From positions 1 through 37,916 of the forward strand of contig JAPPMC010000312.1 in assembly GCA_028819235.1 (NCBI GenBank): a DNA stretch of 37,916 bases, given 5' to 3'. Positions 8,462-16,811 of this stretch are shown here, piece after piece (position 1 is the first letter of the stretch; every line of letters starts with the position of its first letter). Origin of the DNA: Bryobacterales bacterium (lineage in GTDB: Bacteria > Acidobacteriota > Terriglobia > Bryobacterales > UBA6623). The notes under the pieces are model-generated. The model searched no databases. It had not been told where the DNA came from and worked only from the letters and a program-made list of their open reading frames with translations. The position numbers and the translations under genes are program-made.

Positions 8462-9448
8462 TCAGAAACGCTCCATCGACGCGTCTAGCACGTCCAGGAT
8501 GCGCTCGCTCTCCTGCACGACGAAGGGGTTGTCCTCGCGCTCGACCAGCTCTTGAAGTGCGCCAGCGAGGTCGCGCCCCGGATGCTCTCCGAGGATCTGG
8601 ATGGCGTGAATCCGCATTCCCGGCAGGTCTTCGGTTCGCAGCATCTGCACCAGCGCATCGCGCACGTCCCGCTCGCCGGCATGTGCCCGGACTGCGTCAA
8701 GCGCCCGCAGCCGCACCCCCACGTTCTGGTCCTTGAGCATCGCCCGGAGCAGAATGCGCCGGACGTCTCCGTCGGCCGCGTGGCGCTGGAGTGCCTCTAG
8801 CGAGGCCAGCCGGGCCCCGGCGTGCGACTGTTGGGCCGTGTCCATGAGCATGGCCCGAATCACGGGGTCCTCCGCGTCACCGGTAACAATGCGACGCTCC
8901 TCCAGAACGATCTGGACCTGACCGCGGCTGGGGTCGAGGTGTACGGTCTCCACGCCTGCCACAATCGCTCCGCCGGACAGGGGCCGCACATTGGCGGCCG
9001 CTGGTGCCGGGCTCAAATCGTGGATTGTGACCGCAACCCAAGAACCGCGGCCCGCCAAGAAACCGACCACGAGCAGCGCCGCGGCAGCCGCCGGCTGCCA
9101 CACCAGCGGGCGGGCGGCAACATCGGAGGCCAAGTCGCGCAGCCGCTGCATGGCGCGGGCGAGGAGCGAGCGGCCCGGGGCTGGCACCCGCTCCCCAAAG
9201 ATGGCGAGGGCCAGATCCTCGCGGCAATCGCCGAGTATAGCTTCGGCGTCTGTGTCGGCCGCCGGGTCACCGATGGCCAAGAGGAAGGCCTCTTCTTGGT
9301 CGAATAGCGCCGAGAAGGTGGGATCCTCCCGCCGCAGCCGTTCCACTTGTTGGCGCTCGTGCAGGCCGAGCTCCCCGTACAGGTAGAGCAGAATGCGCTG
9401 ACGCAGCAGCTCGCTGGAGAGATCGCGCTGACCGTCAGAAGCGGACAT
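8462..9448 (-). CDS. Membrane anti-sigma-like protein with C-terminal HEAT-like repeats
   Basis: A 328-residue protein. The N-terminal ~60 residues (RILLYLYGELGLHERQQVER, then 'LRREDPTFSALFDQE') resemble the helical domain of anti-sigma factors, but without the zinc-binding H-x3-C-x2-C. One transmembrane helix follows at ~118-136, and the C-terminal part (~195-325) is helical. It has repeat units such as 'VRLRALDAVRAHAGERDVRD' and 'MRIHAIQILGEHPGRDLAGA', typical of HEAT-like repeats. The predicted topology is cytoplasmic sigma-binding domain, membrane anchor, periplasmic repeat domain. I took the ATG at 9448 because GGGAG lies just upstream and family similarity begins there. A further-upstream start would overlap far into the sigma gene. 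It overlaps the sigma gene by 14 nt, which fits a sigma/anti-sigma pair. Confidence 0.82.
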   Translation of the reverse strand: MSASDGQRDLSSELLRQRILLYLYGELGLHERQQVERLRREDPTFSALFDQEEAFLLAIGDPAADTDAEAILGDCREDLALAIFGERVPAPGRSLLARAMQRLRDLASDVAARPLVWQPAAAAALLVVGFLAGRGSWVAVTIHDLSPAPAAANVRPLSGGAIVAGVETVHLDPSRGQVQIVLEERRIVTGDAEDPVIRAMLMDTAQQSHAGARLASLEALQRHAADGDVRRILLRAMLKDQNVGVRLRALDAVRAHAGERDVRDALVQMLRTEDLPGMRIHAIQILGEHPGRDLAGALQELVEREDNPFVVQESERILDVLDASMERF

Positions 9449-10067
9449 CCTGGAGCTCCCTTCGCATCTTGCGGGTGGCACGGAAGAGGCATTGCTTCGC
9501 GGAACCTTCGGTGATCCCACAGACCTCTCCAACACGGGCCAGGCGCATGCCCTCGTGGTGCCGAAGCGTGAACACGAGCCGCTCCTTAGCGGACAGCTTG
9601 TCCATCGCCTTGGATATCCTCTCTGTGATCTCCCGGCTCCGCAGCATTTGCTGCGGCGATCCCGCAGGCCGCGAGTCGGTCGCGAGCTGCAGCGGCGAGC
9701 GGCCCCTCTTCTCGTCCCGCTCGAAGGTCCCGAATTCGGGGCGAGCCTTGCGCCGCCGAAGCATGTCCAAACATGTGTTCGTGGCGATGCGGTACAGCCA
9801 AGTGTGGAAGCGGCACTGGAAGCGGAACGTGTGCAGCTTGCGGAACACCTTCAGGAACGCCTCTTGGTAGGCGTCCTGGGCATCTTCCCTCGTCGGGAGC
9901 ATCCGCAGCGCGATGCGAAGTACGCTGCGGTCGTAAGTCTGGACAAGCTCGGCGAACGCGTTCTGGTCGCCTCGCTGCGCCGCCTCAACCAAGCGCCGTT
10001 CGGCTAGGTCCGCTCTGGCCGGGCTCATTCCGAGAGATAGGCTCTCCGCCTTTGCCGCCTGCACCAT
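9435..10067 (-). CDS. ECF-type RNA polymerase sigma factor
   Basis: A 210-residue sigma-70 family member with only regions 2 and 4. Region 2 spans about 30-105 (AEDAYQEAFL-like 'AQDAYQEAFLKVFRKLHTF', then 'FHTWLYRIATNTCLDMLRRR'). Region 4 spans about 150-205 ('LSAKERLVFTLRHHEGMRLA', then 'TEGSAKQCLFRATRKMRREL'). This is the ECF layout; such factors direct polymerase to envelope or stress promoters and are held by a membrane anti-sigma. The following gene, overlapping by 14 nt, fits that partner. The chosen ATG has GGAG nine nt upstream; the frame is open further up, but those residues are not sigma-like. mnmA ends 65 nt upstream on the same strand, so readthrough is possible. Confidence 0.92.
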   Translation of the reverse strand: MVQAAKAESLSLGMSPARADLAERRLVEAAQRGDQNAFAELVQTYDRSVLRIALRMLPTREDAQDAYQEAFLKVFRKLHTFRFQCRFHTWLYRIATNTCLDMLRRRKARPEFGTFERDEKRGRSPLQLATDSRPAGSPQQMLRSREITERISKAMDKLSAKERLVFTLRHHEGMRLARVGEVCGITEGSAKQCLFRATRKMRRELQDVRF

Positions 10068-10132
10068 ACTTGCGTGCTCCACTAGGGTTTGACGGACCTG
10101 CCGCCGGAACGTTAGCCCGGCCACGTTGCCCG

Positions 10133-11245
10133 TCAGGCGATCCAGCCTCCCCCCACAACGCAGTCCCCGTCGTACAGCACGGCTGCCTGACCCGGCGTAA
10201 CTGCGCGCTGCGGCTCGTCGAAGACAATCTCGGCCTGGCTCGGATCGCCGGTCGCGGGATGAACCTCCGCCCACGCCGGCTCCGACCGATAGCGGACCTT
10301 GACGCGAGCCCGGAAGCTAGAGGCCGGATTGTCGAACTGGATCCAGTTTGCCCCGCCTATCCTGCAGTTGCGGCTCAGCAGCGAGCGTGCTGGCCCGACA
10401 ACGACACGCCGCTGTGCGGGCAGGATTTCGGTCACATACATGGGACGGCCCGCCGAGAACCCCAAACCGCGGCGCTGGCCGACCGTGAATCGGTGTACGC
10501 CACCGTGTCGGGCGAGGACCGTGCCATCCTCGCCAACCACCTCACCGCCAAGCCCACCGCGACCCGCGACGTCTTGCTCCCGGTAAGCCTCCACAAAGCT
10601 CGCGTAGTCCCCGTTCGGCACGAAGCACAATTCTCGGCTCTCCGGCTTGTCCGCGACGTCCAGCCCCAACGCCTGAGCCATGCTGCGAACATCGCGCTTG
10701 TGCATCGAACCGAGCGGGAACCGGCTGCGGGCCAGCTGGTGCTGGGTTAGCCCGAACAGGAAGTAGGACTGGTCGCGCGTCGGATCGACCCCCGCGAGCA
10801 GGCGGTACCGTCCGGATCTCCCGTCGAACTCGATCCGTGCGTAGTGGCCGGTTGCGACAGTTCCGGCACCGACCTCTTCCGCCGTCTTTAGCAGGCGGTC
10901 GAACTTCACGAATGTGTTGCACCCCGTGCACGGGATCGGCGTCCGCCCCGCCAAGTACTCCTCGACAAAGGGCCGGACAACCTCCTTCTCGAACGTGTCT
11001 TCATAGTTCACGACGTAATGCGGAATGCCCAGCCGTTGGGCGACCCATCTGGCGTCATGCACGTCGTCCAGCGCACAGCAGCGCCCGGACACCCCTCCCT
11101 CCGGGACCAGGTCCGGCATCCGTCGCTGGTCCCAGAGCTGCATCGTCATGCCCACCAGTGCCTCGCCCCGGGAGTGCAGCACCGCCGCGACGGCCGAGGA
11201 GTCCACGCCGCCGCTCATGGCGACCGCTGTCAAGGGGCCGGGCAT
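10133..11245 (-). CDS. mnmA: tRNA-specific 2-thiouridylase MnmA
   Basis: A 370-residue enzyme that thiolates U34 of Lys, Glu and Gln tRNAs using ATP and sulfur relayed from a desulfurase. The N-terminal PP-loop ATP site is AMSGGVDSSAVAA. The catalytic Cys pair is visible: one in PIPCTGCNTFVKF, where sulfur transfer starts, and the second in SRELCFVPNGDY. The central tRNA-binding and C-terminal beta-barrel regions follow in order ('FTVGQRRGLGF'). Length is typical. The ATG at 11245 puts 'PLTAVAMSGG' next to the start, as in the family, with GGGAG close upstream. The longer reading to 11287 would overlap the M2 peptidase stop. It lies between the M2 peptidase and the sigma-factor cassette, all on the minus strand. 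Confidence 0.95.
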   Translation of the reverse strand: MPGPLTAVAMSGGVDSSAVAAVLHSRGEALVGMTMQLWDQRRMPDLVPEGGVSGRCCALDDVHDARWVAQRLGIPHYVVNYEDTFEKEVVRPFVEEYLAGRTPIPCTGCNTFVKFDRLLKTAEEVGAGTVATGHYARIEFDGRSGRYRLLAGVDPTRDQSYFLFGLTQHQLARSRFPLGSMHKRDVRSMAQALGLDVADKPESRELCFVPNGDYASFVEAYREQDVAGRGGLGGEVVGEDGTVLARHGGVHRFTVGQRRGLGFSAGRPMYVTEILPAQRRVVVGPARSLLSRNCRIGGANWIQFDNPASSFRARVKVRYRSEPAWAEVHPATGDPSQAEIVFDEPQRAVTPGQAAVLYDGDCVVGGGWIA

Positions 11246-11280
11246 CGCTCCCACTCTAGCGCCGCAGAGTGCCTGGGGCC

Positions 11281-13080
11281 CTACCAACCGATGCTGCGGC
11301 CCGCGTTCTCCTCCGAGAGGTGCTGGACCAAGGGCTCGAAGTAGTCCAGCATCGGCTTCGTGGATACCTCGCTGCCGGTCATCTCGAGCAGCACTTCACG
11401 CCAGTCCCGGGTCGCCCCCAGACTGAGCAGGTTCCAGAGGAACTCGCCAACCTCCCTGTTGCCGTAGTAGTTGCAGTTCCGGGGATCTTGCTTGAGGATG
11501 TTGCGGGCGATGTGGGTGTGCAGCTGGTACTTGATGACGAACGCCATTGCGTAGTCGTAGTACTGGGCGGGATCGTCGGTGATGTGGGTCTTGGTGCACG
11601 CGTCGCAGTACTCTTCGCCCCTGGCTTCGGGCGGAGCGATCCCCTGAAACCGCCCGGCATGCTCCCACCAGCGCGCGTTGAACTCGTCCACCGTCAGCCC
11701 ACCCTCGTACAAGTCGCGCTCGAAGAACGACATGGTGCCGGCCGAAAAAGGTATGAACACGACCGCCTGATCGAGGGCTTCGTCCATCAGCCAAGAGATC
11801 TCGTCTATCTCGGCATCTTCCTCGAGCAGCCCAATCTCCTTGAGATACGCAGGCTGTCGCGCGGCAATGCCGATCAGATCACCGACTGCTTCGTGGAAGG
11901 CGCGGTTAGCGCCTCCGCGCAGCGTGACTGGCACGTCCGCTCCGCTATAGGCCAGGAAGTAGTAGACGTGCCCGAGCTCGTGGTGCGAGGTCTCAAACCA
12001 GCGCCAGTTATTCTCCACGCTCATTAGGGAGCGCACGTCCTTGCGCAGGTCAAGGTGCCAAGCCGAGGCGTGGGTGTTCTTCCTGCGCTCGGAGCCGGCC
12101 GGGAGTGGGTACAGGTCGGACTTCTCGTAGAACGACTCGGGCAGCGGGGGCATGCCCAGTGATGTGTAGAAGGTCTCGGCCTGACGCACGACCCACTCTG
12201 CGTCCTTGTCCGCCAGCAGCGTGTTCAAGTCAATGCCTTCGGTGAGGCCGGGCCATGCCTGCGCCCAGCGGTTTCCGATCCAGTGCGCCGGGATCCTGTC
12301 TGGCACGGGCTGGCCGAAGCGCTGTGCAAGCTCGTGCTTGGCCCAAGTGTGAAGCTGCTCGTACAGCGGCCGCAGGTCGTCGTTGAAGCGCTCCATCATC
12401 GCCATCATCTCGCCGACCGTCATGCCGTAGTCGTCCACCTGCAGAGCAAAGAAGGACTCGTAGCCCATCTCTTGGGCAACGCGGTTTCGCAGGTCGCGGA
12501 GCCGACCAATGCCCTGCTTCAGCGCCGGGCCGGTCTGCTTCGAGACCTCCCAGATCTTGCGCCTCTCCATCTCGTCCCGGGAGCGCACAAGCACGTCGTC
12601 GATCTGGTTTGGCGTGACTGCCTGCACGCAGCGCTCGCCGTCTCGCTGCGCGCAGAACTCGAAGGAGTCAAGGATCGCGCTCTGAGCCGCCTCTTCCGCG
12701 ACGCGGTCGGCCACCACGTCGGGAATCGTCCCGGGATACTCGGAGGCGGAGTGCAGCACGCTGCGCAACTGGCGCTGCGTAATGTCGTCCAAGCCTTCTC
12801 GCTGCTCCAGCAGCCGCTTCGCGGTCTCGATGACCCAGGGGTTGCCGCTGATCGCTGCCATGGCCTTCTCGGCGCCGATGCGCTCTCCGACATGCATGTC
12901 CGTGACGTCCGTCGAGGACTTCCAGTAGGCCTCGGCGACGACGGGATAGATCTGCAGCAGGAGTTGGTCGTATGCCCCCATGAACTCGTCAGCCTGACGC
13001 TGCGCCCCGGGGCCGCAGCCCAAACCGAGCAGGAGGACGGTTGCCAGCGCCACACCAGAGCCGACCCGAACGTTAGTCAT
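11281..13080 (-). CDS. M2-family metallopeptidase (ACE-like peptidyl-dipeptidase), probable lipoprotein
   Basis: A 599-residue homologue of angiotensin-converting enzyme, a zinc peptidase that removes dipeptides from C-termini. The zinc site is HELGH at 367-371, with the third ligand E397 in FHEAVGD. The surrounding 'WFETSHHELGHVYYFLAYSG' is typical of family M2. Residues 1-21 form a signal sequence ending 'LLLGLG' before C22, consistent with a lipoprotein although the lipobox is not canonical. ATG at 13086 and GTG at 13089 are alternative starts a few codons upstream. Bacterial members are about this size and periplasmic or outer-membrane attached. It probably supports scavenging or turnover of peptides. 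It ends 35 nt before mnmA begins, on the same strand. Confidence 0.92.
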   Translation of the reverse strand: MTNVRVGSGVALATVLLLGLGCGPGAQRQADEFMGAYDQLLLQIYPVVAEAYWKSSTDVTDMHVGERIGAEKAMAAISGNPWVIETAKRLLEQREGLDDITQRQLRSVLHSASEYPGTIPDVVADRVAEEAAQSAILDSFEFCAQRDGERCVQAVTPNQIDDVLVRSRDEMERRKIWEVSKQTGPALKQGIGRLRDLRNRVAQEMGYESFFALQVDDYGMTVGEMMAMMERFNDDLRPLYEQLHTWAKHELAQRFGQPVPDRIPAHWIGNRWAQAWPGLTEGIDLNTLLADKDAEWVVRQAETFYTSLGMPPLPESFYEKSDLYPLPAGSERRKNTHASAWHLDLRKDVRSLMSVENNWRWFETSHHELGHVYYFLAYSGADVPVTLRGGANRAFHEAVGDLIGIAARQPAYLKEIGLLEEDAEIDEISWLMDEALDQAVVFIPFSAGTMSFFERDLYEGGLTVDEFNARWWEHAGRFQGIAPPEARGEEYCDACTKTHITDDPAQYYDYAMAFVIKYQLHTHIARNILKQDPRNCNYYGNREVGEFLWNLLSLGATRDWREVLLEMTGSEVSTKPMLDYFEPLVQHLSEENAGRSIGW

Positions 13081-13310
13081 GGCCATCACGAGCCCATTCT
13101 ACGCGCCGACCGGCCGGCGCTTGGCGTTCGGCAGGGCCGAGACCGCAATGAGCATCGGACCCGGCGCTTGCCAGAGTGTGCCGAGGGTGGGGGCTTCCGG
13201 CCGCTGTCAGCGAATCGGTTTGGGAAAAGTTCCGAGAGTCACCGCACACGAGGGGCAACAGCGATGGATCTAGAATCCCCTGGGCGCTGGCCGGGCCAAG
13301 ATCGTAGTCC

Positions 13311-14120
13311 TTGCTGGCGTGCGTCACGCCGACCACGGAGGTCCCTACTGAATCGGTGTTGCCGATTGGCCAGGCCATCTCTGTCGAGCCACCTCTCGGC
13401 CTGCCGGCTTTCTGCGTCCCCGAAGACAATCCGATTGCCGACGAGATCGTGGCCCGTGGCAGGAGGCTGTATTACGACCAAGCCTGTTGGTCGACAGCAC
13501 GATCTCCTCCGCCGGCTGTCACGACCTTCAAGCAGCATACACCGACCCCATCCGGGTCTCGAACGGCGCCGGGGGAAGCTGGGACCCCGTCAGGCACTCC
13601 TCGTGATGAACGCCGGTAACTTCACCACCCAGCTCTGGGACGGCTGCGTGCCGAACATCGAAGAGTAGGCCCGAGACCCCGTCGAGAATTCAGTCGATAG
13701 GGCCCTCACCGACGATGGCGCGGTGGGCCGCCGGTCGGACGACCCGCCTTGTGGAGAGCCCCTTAGGGAAGTCCGGGAGAACGATGAAGAGCGTACTCTT
13801 GGGCCCGGTTTGCACCCAGCCCCTTTGGCCCGAACGGAAGTCGTCTTTCGCGTACCGCCGCCAAGAAACGCCCTTCACTCCGCACCTGTTTTGGCCTGTC
13901 CACGGCGACTGCCGATTGGGCAGAGGCTGTAAGCATACGATCACTCGCGACAGTCGCACTGCTGACATCGCTGGGATTCTGAAATCGTGCTACCCAGTCA
14001 GAGGCACACATCGCCCGTTCGTCGGACTGCCCCGTCCGCCGAACTTGCTTCCCAAACGGCCCTATCCCCCCTCATCGCTGCAACTCAATCGAAACCGCTC
14101 ACGCGGGCAAGTGCACTGGA
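13311..14120 (+). pseudogene. Decayed di-heme cytochrome c peroxidase (MauG/CcpA type)
   Basis: The first part reads PLGLPAFCVPEDNPIADEIV and 'GRRLYYD', the classic N-terminal signature of di-heme peroxidases. A 1-nt loss near 13479-13483 shifts the frame, after which 'LLVDSTISSAGCHD' continues. Here the first heme Cys (C-x2-C-H) is Ser, encoded TCC at 13508-13510. A second 1-nt loss in the G-run at 13571-13575 shifts again to 'GKLGPRQALLVMNAGNFTTQ' and 'LWDGCVPNIEE'. TAG at 13666-13668 then replaces the usual Gln, and 'ARDPVEN' follows in frame. Further on only faint traces remain, such as 'DIAGILK' and 'SIET' near the expected C-terminal motifs. Four independent lesions make it a pseudogene. 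A live copy would be a periplasmic H2O2-reducing enzyme. It converges on katG. The 3' boundary is approximate. Confidence 0.8.
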
Positions 14121-16343
14121 TCAGTCCAAGTCGAAACGGTCAAGGGTCATCACCTTGGCCCAAGCGTCCACGAAGTCTCGCACGAACTCTTCCTGACCGT
14201 CGTCAGATGCGTAGAACTCGGCAACGGCCCGCAGCTCGGAGTTCGAACCGAAGATCAGGTCCACCGGGGTGGCAGTCCACTTGACGTCGCCCGTTGCACT
14301 GTCACGGCCTTCGTAGATCCCCTCAGTGGATGCCTTTGTCCACTGCGTTGACATGTCGGTCAGGTTGACGAAGAAGTCGTTGCTCAGGGTGCCGGGGCGG
14401 TCGGTGAACACACCGTGATCAGAGCCTCCTGTGTTGGCATGTAGCGCTCTCATGCCCCCGACCAGTACCGTCATTTCGGGAACTGTGAGGTCCAGCAAGG
14501 CCGCCTTCTCCACCAGCATCTCCGCCGGAGACCGTGGGTTGCCGCTGGCGAAATAGTTGCGGAAGCCATCCGCGGAAGGCTCGAGAACTGCAAACGAATC
14601 CACATCGGTCTGGTCCTGCCGGGCGTCCGCGCGACCGGGTCGGAACGGCACGTCCACGTCGGTCCCGGCCTTTCGAGCCGCCTCCTCAATCGCGGCGGCA
14701 CCTCCGAGAACCACGAGGTCGGCGAGAGAGACCCGCTTGTCCCCGGACTGCCCGCTGTTGAAGTCGCTCCGAATCTCATCCAGAGTTCGCAACACGCGGT
14801 CCATGTCGGCCGGATCGTTCGCGGCCCAGTCTTTCTGGGGTGCCAGACGGATCCGTGCCCCGTTGGCGCCGCCGCGCATGTCGGTCGCTCTGTAGGTGGA
14901 TGCCGAGGCCCAGGCAGCCTTGACCAGCTCAGCCGTAGACAGGCCAGATTCGAGAATCCTGCCTTTCAGTGCCGCCGCATCCTGCGCGTCGATCAAACTG
15001 TGGCCGACCGCTGGAACGGGGTCTTGCCACTGGAATTCCCGGTCAGGAACCAGATCGCCGAGGTAGCGTGAGGTCGGGCCGAGGTCGCGATGGGTCAACT
15101 TGAACCAGGCCCGCGCGAAAGCGTCTTCGAGCCCCTCTGGGCGGTCGAGCCAGCGCGACGTGATCTCGCGGTAGGAGGAGTCAACCCTCATCGCAAGGTC
15201 GGTCGTGAACATCATCGGCGCGTGCCGCTTGGACGGATCGTGGGCATCCGGCACTGAACCAGACCCGGCACCGCCAGCTGGCTGCCACTGGACTGCCCCA
15301 GCGGGACTTTGGGTCTGCTCCCATTCAAACGAATACAGATTCTTCAGGTAGTCGTTGGTCCAAACCGTAGGGGTGACCGTCCACGCGCCTTCCAGCCCAC
15401 TGGTGATCGTGTCGCCAGCGTTGCCGCTGCCATAGCTGCTCTTCCATCCGAGTGCTTGTGCCTCGATAGGGCCGCCCTCCGGTTCGGGACCCACGTACCG
15501 GGACGGATCGGCGGCGCCATGGGCCTTGCCGAAGGTATGGCCGCCAGCAATCAGCGCAGCCGTCTCTTCGTCATCCATGCCCATGCGCCCAAAAGCCTCG
15601 CGTATGGCGTGAGCGGCCAGTTGCGCATCCGGGTTCCCGCCCGGGCCCTGCGGATTCACGTAGATCAGGCCCATCTGCGTCGCGCCGAACGGATGATCGA
15701 GTTTGCCGTCGTCATCGCGTCGATCTGCTGCCAGCCACTCGCCCTCGGGCCCCCAGTTCACTTCTTCGGCTTGCCAAGCATCAATGCGACCGCCAGCAAA
15801 ACCCAGGGTCTCGAATCCCATGGACTCCAGGGCGACTGTCCCTGCGAGGATCATCAGGTCCGCCCAGGAAATCTTGCGGCCGTACTTCTTCTTGATCGGC
15901 CAGAGAAGTCGATTAGCCTTGTCCAGGTTCGCGTTGTCGGGCCAGCTGTTGAGCGGCGCGAAGCGTTGCAGGCCGCCGTCCGCGCCACCGCGGCCGTCGA
16001 TCGTGCGGTATGTGCCAGCACTGTGCCAGGCCATGCGGATGAAAAACGGCCCGTAGTGTCCATAGTCCGCCGGCCACCAGTCCTGTGACGTGGTCATTAA
16101 TTTCTCCAGATCTGCCTTCACCGCAGCAAGATCGAGACTCTCGAACTCTTCCGCATAGTTGAAGTCTTCGCCCAGCGGACTGGACCCGGGCGAGGCCTGG
16201 CGCAGTGGTTCGAGGCTCAGGCGGTTCGGCCACCAGTAATCGTTTGTTGGGCTGCCCTGCTGCGCAAGCGCCAAGTTGACCGGCGACACCGGGGACATCC
16301 CGATCGCCAGCAGGGTAAGCAGTGGAATCGCTCGGTTCAGCAT
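14121..16343 (-). CDS. katG: Catalase-peroxidase KatG with signal peptide
   Basis: A 740-residue bifunctional heme enzyme that breaks down H2O2. Distal-site residues are R103, W106 and H107 (RMAWHSAGTYR). The proximal heme ligand is H269 (GGHTFGKAHG). The Met-Tyr-Trp crosslink needed for catalase activity is intact: W106, Y228 (GLIYVNPQGP) and M254 (GRMGMDD). The second, inactive duplicated domain follows to the C-terminus. Unlike most cytoplasmic KatG, this one starts with a signal peptide (MLNRAIPLLTLLAIG..., ending NLALAQ). It should therefore be exported, like plasmid-type KatP. The ATG at 16343 is preferred because GGAG sits 9 nt upstream; 16352 and 16376 are less likely. An OxyR-type operator array lies ~165 nt upstream beside a broken oxyR-like gene. 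Confidence 0.96.
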   Translation of the reverse strand: MLNRAIPLLTLLAIGMSPVSPVNLALAQQGSPTNDYWWPNRLSLEPLRQASPGSSPLGEDFNYAEEFESLDLAAVKADLEKLMTTSQDWWPADYGHYGPFFIRMAWHSAGTYRTIDGRGGADGGLQRFAPLNSWPDNANLDKANRLLWPIKKKYGRKISWADLMILAGTVALESMGFETLGFAGGRIDAWQAEEVNWGPEGEWLAADRRDDDGKLDHPFGATQMGLIYVNPQGPGGNPDAQLAAHAIREAFGRMGMDDEETAALIAGGHTFGKAHGAADPSRYVGPEPEGGPIEAQALGWKSSYGSGNAGDTITSGLEGAWTVTPTVWTNDYLKNLYSFEWEQTQSPAGAVQWQPAGGAGSGSVPDAHDPSKRHAPMMFTTDLAMRVDSSYREITSRWLDRPEGLEDAFARAWFKLTHRDLGPTSRYLGDLVPDREFQWQDPVPAVGHSLIDAQDAAALKGRILESGLSTAELVKAAWASASTYRATDMRGGANGARIRLAPQKDWAANDPADMDRVLRTLDEIRSDFNSGQSGDKRVSLADLVVLGGAAAIEEAARKAGTDVDVPFRPGRADARQDQTDVDSFAVLEPSADGFRNYFASGNPRSPAEMLVEKAALLDLTVPEMTVLVGGMRALHANTGGSDHGVFTDRPGTLSNDFFVNLTDMSTQWTKASTEGIYEGRDSATGDVKWTATPVDLIFGSNSELRAVAEFYASDDGQEEFVRDFVDAWAKVMTLDRFDLD

Positions 16344-16507
16344 CTGAATCATCTCCTTGCCATTAGAGGCTGCCATCGTGGACGGCGGCAGCGTCACCTG
16401 TGGTTCATCGTAGCGCAGACCGCCATAAACTCGGAGACCAGCGGCAACCCGATTCCGCAGATGCCCCAGCCTGAAACCATCCGGCTGATGAGTCGAGGAC
16501 CTTGTTT

Positions 16508-16544
16508 CTATCACGGTGATAGGATCCTGCTATCACTGATGAGA
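16508..16544. promoter_or_regulatory. OxyR-type operator-like array in the katG / oxyR-remnant intergenic region
   Basis: The array reads CTAT (16508-16511), 7 nt, ATAG (16519-16522), 7 nt, CTAT (16530-16533), 7 nt, then GAGA where ATAG would be expected. The known E. coli OxyR consensus is four alternating ATAG/CTAT half-sites separated by 7 nt, so three of four elements and all spacings fit. The inner pair also forms the perfect inverted repeat CTATCAC-G-GTGATAG. It lies between the divergent katG and oxyR-like fragment, overlapping the start of the latter, as expected for autoregulation. The sequence match is direct; binding is inference. Confidence 0.6.
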
Positions 16545-16760
16545 CTGTACGTTTTCCCGGTGAGGCAGATTCACTACGCGGTGGCCGTGGCAGACCCGAA
16601 GAGCTTTCGCCGCGCTGCGGACCGCTGCCACGTGTCCCAGCCCTTGCTGAGGACGCGGGTCCCATGGAGCGGAGCTAGGCCGACAGGCCGGATCCGCTGT
16701 CCCCGTCGACACGGCAGGAGCCCCACCGCAAGGCGGCGATCCGCGCCGAATACGGCGAGC
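16539..16760 (+). pseudogene. OxyR-like LysR-family regulator, truncated and frameshifted
   Basis: From the ATG at 16539 the translation gives VRQIHYAVAVADPKSFRRAA followed by 'DRCHVSQPLL'. The stretch FRRAAD-x-CHVSQP is exactly the helix-turn-helix sequence familiar from OxyR, the peroxide-sensing activator of katG. After about 40 codons the homology breaks: the expected 'S-x-Q-I-R-K-L-E-D-E-L-G' is replaced. A later 'ELG' reappears only in another frame, consistent with loss of about 5 nt. Nothing like the ~200-residue redox-sensing domain follows, because truB (minus strand) begins at 16812. The gene is therefore a relic that kept its DNA-binding start. It is divergent from katG, the usual arrangement for regulator and target. 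The right boundary is approximate. Confidence 0.78.
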
Positions 16761-16811
16761 TCGGACAAAGGCGCCAAGGAGGCGCCAGAGAAGGGTCGGA
16801 CCGAGAGCCTG

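Noticed and set aside
12283..13668. 461-codon plus-strand open frame
   Set aside because: Its first ~800 nt are antisense to the M2 peptidase. Only the end is meaningful, and that belongs to one frame of the broken di-heme peroxidase.
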